Assembly (NCBI GenBank): GCA_008330645.1
Contig: VLTN01000010.1
Span: forward strand, 186,001-250,000
Source of the DNA: Cafeteria roenbergensis
Lineage: Eukaryota; Sar; Bigyra; Bicosoecida; Cafeteriaceae
Direction: 5' to 3'
DNA: 64,000 nt
A program made the position numbers and the translations under genes. The notes beneath the pieces were generated by a model. That model was not told the origin of the DNA and searched no databases. It was given only the letters and a program-made list of their open reading frames with translations. The stretch's first letter is position 1. Every line of letters starts with the position of its first letter. Positions 60,501 through 64,000 of this stretch are shown here, in pieces.

Positions 60501-62987
60501 CGCTGCCGGCGCCCCGGCCGCCTCGTCGTCGGAGAAGCCCCCGAAGCCGTCCTCGTCCTCGTCCTCACCTGCCGCAGGAGCCGGCGCGGGGGGCGGGACC
60601 ACCAGCTCGTCGAACGCCGACAGCCGGTCCGCAGCTGACTGACCTGCAGGGGGCAGCTGGTCGGTGGAGGGGGCGGGCGGCTGGTGGGAAGCGGCCTCCT
60701 GGTCGTCATCCGAGAAGCCCCCGAAGCCGTCGTCCTCCTCATCGCCGCCGCTGCCGCCGTAGCCACCAGCACCTTGCTGCAAAGGCTTGACATCATGGCC
60801 TGTGCCGGATCCAGCCACCGGGACCTGTGGACTGGGCACACCTCCCATCGCAGGAGACGAGGCCCAATCACCTGCGGAGCTGTCCCTCGTGGTCACGGCT
60901 TCGCGCTCCCCCTGCCCCGCCGGCGCTCCGACTGCCCCGCGGTGCGCAGTCGGTGGGGCAGTGGCGCGCTCCCTCGCCGCTGCCACTGCCTCTCCCAGCC
61001 CAGAGAGCTCCTTTGTGATGCGGCGGCGCCAGTCCCTCAGAGGGGAGCCGCGCTCCGCTGCCACAGAATCGGCTGCAACCAGCGCCGACGTGACGGCGTC
61101 GTCGAGAACCACGCATCGCTGTGCGAGCTCTGCCGCCCGCTGCTCCGATACGGCTGCGCCTGGCCGCGCAGCCGCGGACAGCGCCCCGATGTCGGAGCGA
61201 AGCAGGCCCAGCATGGTGTCCAAGCCGCTGAGCGCCGTAACAGTCAGGGCCTCGTCTCCTCCTGCGCTGGATGCTTTCTGGCAGAGCTTGCTCCAGCCCA
61301 CCCACTGCGCGCCGTTGGAGCCAGCCACGCCGGCTGTCACAGGCGGCAGAGCCGGAAGGGCGAGAGCGGGCTCGGGTGCCAGGCTCAGCTCGCGGGGCTC
61401 TGCCTGGCCGGCTGGGGCCGGAGCGGAGTCCCCGTCGCCAAAGTCCCCGAAGCTGTCATCGCTCTCAGACCGACCATGGGCGGCACTGTCGCTCTGCCCG
61501 ACAAAGTGGGGAACAGACGGAGGCAGTGCCTGTCCAGTCTGGGCAGGAGCGGCAGGGCTGTGGGCGGCAGCGGTGGTGGCGGCATCGTCGGCCGCAGCGT
61601 CGTCGTGCCCCCCAAAGCTGCCGAACGAGCCGTCGTCGCTGGGTGCCGGAACTGGCCGCGGCGCCGCGGCAGCCGCCCCCGCGAATCCCTGCGCGGAGCC
61701 TGCAGGAGCACCTGCGCCGGCTGACGGCGCGCCCAAAAGGTCCCCAAACGCGTCAGACACTCGGGCTCTGCGCTCGCCGCCTGTGCCGAGAGAGTCAGCA
61801 GCCCGATGGAAGCCGGCAGCAGCGCTGTGCGGAGGCACCGCGGAGCTGGCTCCAGCGCTTGCGCCGTGGGCGTGCGCAGCGCGCGGTTCCGGCGCATGGG
61901 CCGCGAGATTGGGCTGTTCGAGGCCGCGGCGTGGCGGCAGAGCCTGGCCCACGGAGCGGGCGCCGTACAAACCCGTGGCCGCGACGCTGCTTCCGCCACC
62001 GCCGCCGCTGCCGCCGCCGTCAGCGTCGTCGTCGTCCATAAGTGCATCAAACGGGTTCACGTAGACGGGGGTGGAGGCGGACGGCTCGGCGGTAACCTCG
62101 CCACCTGGAGCCGGAGTACGGGCCGAGACGCCTGCCCCGCCCCCGGCCCATGCTCCGGAGGGTGCCCTACCCTCGCCTGCGTCACGCACCCCCGTTTGTG
62201 CACGTGGCCCGGGACTAGGCGCCTCTGCTACCGCGTGCAGATCGTCCGCGGATCCCTCCGAGCCGAACTCCCCAAAGCCGTCGCTGTCGGCGGCATCGTC
62301 CGTTGCAGGAAGCGACGGAGGCACCGTCGCCGGCGTCGGCTTGCGAGCAAGAGAGGCGGCCCATGCGTCGGCCAAGTCGGCTGGAGACGTCGGAGGCGCG
62401 GTGCCTGCCGCTGCGTTGCCAGCGGCTGCCACGCCAGCGCCGCCAGGCTCAGCGCCCCCCCCAAACTCACCAAAGTCCTCGTCGTCTGCCGCGGCGGTAC
62501 TTTGAGATGGTGCTGCAGCCCAGCCCGCAGGCGCAGCGGGGAGGGGGCGGCCATAGGGCGCAGGTGCAGTCGCTGGGCCTCCGGCGGCTGGCCGAGTCAT
62601 GTGACCCGGGGCGTGGTGACCTGGCGCCGCCGAAACCGGGGTAGGGCCGACGCCATGCGGGCCGGATGGCCAGAGGGCTGGCGGCCGAAGCTGGACCTGT
62701 GCCGTGGCCACGAGGGCTTTGTACGACGGCACTGCTCCGGCTTGGCCGATGCTGACCAGCCGCAAGAGAGCGCAGAATCCCCCAAAGTCGACAAAACCCG
62801 TGTCCTTAAAGTCAACGATCTGCCAAATGGAGCGCAGGCTCGCGTCGGGCAGGCCTGACCGCCGCAGAACGGCAGCCACGGAGCGCCCAGAGGCGTGTCC
62901 TGCAACGCCGTGGCCGCCAGCCTCAGCGAACCACTCCCGGAACTGTCCCACCCAGGCCGCCGGAGGGTGCCACACAACGGAAGCCAT
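57516..62987 (-). CDS. EH-domain protein with acidic-phenylalanine motifs (gamma-synergin-like)
   Basis: Likely AP-1/clathrin accessory protein at the trans-Golgi or endosome. Single exon, 1823 residues, start at 62987. One EH domain occupies residues about 8-95 (REWFAEAGG, SGLPDASLRSIWQIVD, then an EF-hand-like loop FKDTGFVDFGGFCALLRLV), which would bind NPF motifs. Many acidic-phenylalanine motifs follow (DEDFGEFGG, SDGFGEFG, DDSFGDFGD and nine copies of DGFGGFSDD), the type that gamma-synergin uses to bind the gamma-adaptin ear. The repeat block is coded by 59418-60770. The C-terminal 600 residues are helical (WWSESAAGG..PAWVAEE and onward) like the synergin C-terminus, and the chain ends DDPFAGLF, a DPF-type adaptor motif. 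Confidence 0.85.
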   Translation of the reverse strand: MASVVWHPPAAWVGQFREWFAEAGGHGVAGHASGRSVAAVLRRSGLPDASLRSIWQIVDFKDTGFVDFGGFCALLRLVSIGQAGAVPSYKALVATAQVQLRPPALWPSGPHGVGPTPVSAAPGHHAPGHMTRPAAGGPATAPAPYGRPLPAAPAGWAAAPSQSTAAADDEDFGEFGGGAEPGGAGVAAAGNAAAGTAPPTSPADLADAWAASLARKPTPATVPPSLPATDDAADSDGFGEFGSEGSADDLHAVAEAPSPGPRAQTGVRDAGEGRAPSGAWAGGGAGVSARTPAPGGEVTAEPSASTPVYVNPFDALMDDDDADGGGSGGGGGSSVAATGLYGARSVGQALPPRRGLEQPNLAAHAPEPRAAHAHGASAGASSAVPPHSAAAGFHRAADSLGTGGERRARVSDAFGDLLGAPSAGAGAPAGSAQGFAGAAAAAPRPVPAPSDDGSFGSFGGHDDAAADDAATTAAAHSPAAPAQTGQALPPSVPHFVGQSDSAAHGRSESDDSFGDFGDGDSAPAPAGQAEPRELSLAPEPALALPALPPVTAGVAGSNGAQWVGWSKLCQKASSAGGDEALTVTALSGLDTMLGLLRSDIGALSAAARPGAAVSEQRAAELAQRCVVLDDAVTSALVAADSVAAERGSPLRDWRRRITKELSGLGEAVAAARERATAPPTAHRGAVGAPAGQGEREAVTTRDSSAGDWASSPAMGGVPSPQVPVAGSGTGHDVKPLQQGAGGYGGSGGDEEDDGFGGFSDDDQEAASHQPPAPSTDQLPPAGQSAADRLSAFDELVVPPPAPAPAAGEDEDEDGFGGFSDDEAAGAPAAAPEAGVAEVAPPPAPAPAPASAHGGSGGDEEDDGFGGFSDDEAAGAPAAAPEAGVAEVAPPPAPAPAPASAHGGSGGDEEDDGFGGFSDDDQEAASHQPPAPSTDQQPPAGQSAADRLSAFDELVVPPPAPAPAAGEDEDEDGFGGFSDDEAAGAPAAAPEAGVAEVAPPPAPAPAPASAHGGSGGDEEDDGFGGFSDDEAAGAPAAAPEAGVAEVAPPPAPAPAPASAHGGSGGDEEDDGFGGFSDDDQEAASHQPPAPSTDQQPPAGQSAADRLSAFDELVVPPPAPAPAAGEDEDEDGFGGFSDDEAAGAPAAAPEAGVAEVAPPPAPAPAPASAHGGSGGDEEDDGFGGFSDDDREVGARDRDAATLPATGQAGSCAPQPDAPASNADAHPDTCGGGEDEAIEAPVSLAVAPPVPTSSKSHAAAAAADGTVSPAAATAHWWSESAAGGPLPAWVAEETAHGRFGAVALLAMRLREQAASEDDSVCPAWYRGLADDIGLPASLEACGACLHASLSSQDDEEVAAFACGKLRSALAAGPARGVTDPASPSLTFAGLDSAMQAAGTTPRGVALAAAAQGLAHRDVATAMALWAKGARGALRLVGQWEQVARRAAEACQVAASVLQRAAAEASSRGPHFASLFSEHSETVSRLGSVLLAAFVTLLLVEALRDVGLVPRAAAGPAGDAEGGGDSGGEGEPGRGSDRLRQVQVAASNCAALFGEATGSLRQIAEESSALSPAGSASRLGQLRRFAEWMAGRPGPAEEPPAAWDCGALGQACAVLGGGEGGLSAVPLPVLRGSDVVGGSAAAAALAMSRRSGGVCTVSLVQLGPWVAAFGRLGLPSGAGSDAIAAGFASLGLSSRLPPSVGVVPDMVRPALATPVAFGSSCWCLPAAGNAVLEADRVAAAGQEAMPADAAKVAGTELLVPTCDGLGGRPVVAPRHQRAGTTPDMQAALAGLGMANLGALPSDLAAAAEDAGAWRASGASDDPFAGLF
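59418..60770 (-). repeat. 474-bp higher-order coding repeat in the synergin-like gene
   Basis: The plus-strand 10-mer CTGGTCGTCA recurs at 59751, 60225 and 60699, exactly 474 bp (158 codons) apart. Each higher-order unit contains three sub-repeats that share DGFGGFSDD. Copies are nearly identical at the DNA level, including synonymous positions, which points to recent duplication or gene conversion. Confidence 0.92.
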
Positions 62988-63891
62988 GGTGCGTTGCCAG
63001 GCCCGCGCGGCTTGAGCCTGACTACGGCCTCGGGTGTGCGCTTGCCCAACTCCAGGGCCGGCAGAGCAGGACTATCCCCGTCGCTGAACGCCGAGGCTGC
63101 TCGGTTCAACCCGGAGCAGCAGCTCCGGCAGCAGGCTGCCGCCTGTGTGCGCCGTGCTGTGGTCGAATGCGGTATGCTGCTCAAGGGCCCAACGTCATTC
63201 GCGGGAACCAAAGCAACGCCAGGCCGACTTCTCCCCCGCAGCGCACGGCAACCTCGCTCTCGAGGCTGAGCGCGACCGCCTTGGCCCGACCTCAAAGACT
63301 ATAACCGGCCAAGTGCTCCGGCTCGAGAATGCACTCAATTCTGCGGGCGAGGCGCGCCAAGGTGGCTGTTTCGACCCCTTCGCAACCTTGTTCCGCGCGT
63401 CGCGACATCCGAAATCTTGAACTCCGGCCAGCTCGAGCCTTCAGCGCGCCGGCGCTGTGGCCGAAGCGGCGACAAGAGCACGCCGAGGGTGGAGGGTGCA
63501 GCAGCAAACGGCGAACCTTCCCGCCCCCTCAACCCCCCCCTGGCGCGTGTGCTGCCAGGTCGCGCCGCCGTCAGTTCAGCGGAGTCAGTGGGGGGGAGTG
63601 ACAGGCGGCGTCGCTGGTCGCTGGGCGTCACTGGCTGCAACGCAGCACACGGGTGGCTCTCACGGCCAAAGCCAGCACGTACCAGGGGAGGGGCGCGCCA
63701 CTGGCCGCGTTGGCCGAATCCCAGGAGCCGGCTTCTCCTGCGATGCGGAGCTGCCAGCCTCAGGCTCGGTCGCGGCTCTGTCAAATCGCGCCGCGCGATG
63801 CTCGCCCGGCGGTGGCGGCCAGCGCCCGGGCTCCGCACGCACCCCTCCGCCAGCAAGTCAGCATCGCTTCTCCCGTTGCCTGGGGCCGGCG
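62988..63891. other. Region between the synergin-like gene and the right-edge gene
   Basis: No confident gene. On the plus strand two segments could be exons of a small helical protein: about 63075-63171 (AARFNPEQQLRQQAAACV) and 63242-63420 (AHGNLALEAERDRLG ... RLENALNSAGEARQ). They join in phase 1 across a 70-bp gap with a GTATG start and CCCGCAG end. The donor breaks the rule seen elsewhere and no start codon is visible. Confidence 0.3.
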
Positions 63892-64000
63892 ATGAGCGCT
63901 GCAGGCCAGGGCAGCCCGCCGAGGTCGCTCGCAGATGACAGCAACACGCCGTCAGCTGGACACACCGCCCCCGCGTTTGCCGTCCACCCTGACTCGCGAC
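63892..64000 (+). CDS. Probable start of an unidentified protein, cut by the window edge
   Basis: An ATG at 63892 opens a frame that stays open to the last base (36 codons): MSAAGQGSPPRSLADDSNTP and on. Composition (Ser/Pro/Gly/Asp, polar) is typical of disordered N-termini in this window. Too short to identify; it could also be a chance frame, and the CTCGCAG at 63928-63934 could instead be a splice acceptor. Confidence 0.35.
   Translation, partial: MSAAGQGSPPRSLADDSNTPSAGHTAPAFAVHPDSR

Noticed and set aside
58913-60790. Arg/Pro-rich frame antisense to the synergin-like repeat, with repeated blocks
   Set aside because: Its repetitive look only reflects the 474-bp DNA repeat. Composition is typical of a wrong-frame read, and the EH protein on the other strand explains the region.
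1-64000. Bacterial or organellar origin suggested by very high GC and short spacers
   Set aside because: Spliceosomal introns, BBS9, SNRNP40, COMMD and atypical E2F are eukaryotic nuclear features, and no operons or ribosome-binding sites are seen.
1-64000. Search for tRNA, rRNA, CRISPR arrays and transposon ends
   Set aside because: No T-arm-like GGTTCGAATCC element, no regularly spaced repeats with unique spacers, and no terminal repeats with a transposase or reverse transcriptase were found by eye.

Overview
This window is nuclear DNA of a GC-rich (about 70% by eye), gene-dense eukaryote with few introns. Spliceosomal introns can be placed to the base in at least twelve genes, several products start with mitochondrial presequences, and the proteins are eukaryote-specific (BBS9, COMMD, U5 snRNP 40K, atypical E2F, retromer-type sorting nexin, gamma-synergin-like EH protein). 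BBS9 implies a ciliated or flagellated cell. A GC-rich flagellate protist or alga fits (haptophyte-, green- or apusomonad-like), but nothing here fixes the phylum or shows photosynthesis.

Layout, left to right (strand): UBE2K-type E2 enzyme (-, runs off the left edge); BBS9 (-); small signal-peptide/TM protein (+); PX-BAR sorting nexin (+); GH18-like secreted protein (-); papain-family protease (+); MidA/DUF185 methyltransferase (-); COMM-domain protein (+); secreted JmjC/cupin hydroxylase (+); SNRNP40 (-); HtrA/Deg protease (-); R2R3-type Myb (+); FAAH-type amidase (+); dual-specificity phosphatase with gelsolin-like tail (+); five-finger C2H2 protein (-); unknown mitochondrial-type protein (+); mitochondrial malate dehydrogenase (-); DPH7 (-); glutathione reductase (+); atypical E2F (-); OGFOD2 (+); gamma-synergin-like EH protein (-); and the probable start of one more gene (+) at the right edge.

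Most genes lie in divergent pairs separated by about 175-300 bp and in convergent pairs separated by about 360-830 bp. Five of the seven convergent spacers carry a C (or G) homopolymer of 10-14 bases. Introns are 118-459 bp (one possible 761 bp), cluster at the 5' end of genes, and follow a very strict rule: 19 of 20 confident donors read GTGAG and 19 of 20 acceptors read CGCAG. The exceptions are a GTTAG donor in OGFOD2 and a TGCAG acceptor in the HtrA gene. Exons as small as 4 and 16 nt are inferred for the sorting nexin.

The genes do not form a pathway. They are ordinary housekeeping, trafficking, redox, RNA-processing and regulatory functions. Unusual content includes a 474-bp higher-order repeat coding for nine acidic-phenylalanine motifs in the synergin-like gene, a nearly 2,000-residue atypical E2F, a phosphatase whose catalytic domain is split by a long low-complexity insert, and two conserved-looking proteins of unknown function. 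I saw no tRNA, rRNA, transposon, CRISPR array or prokaryotic cluster.
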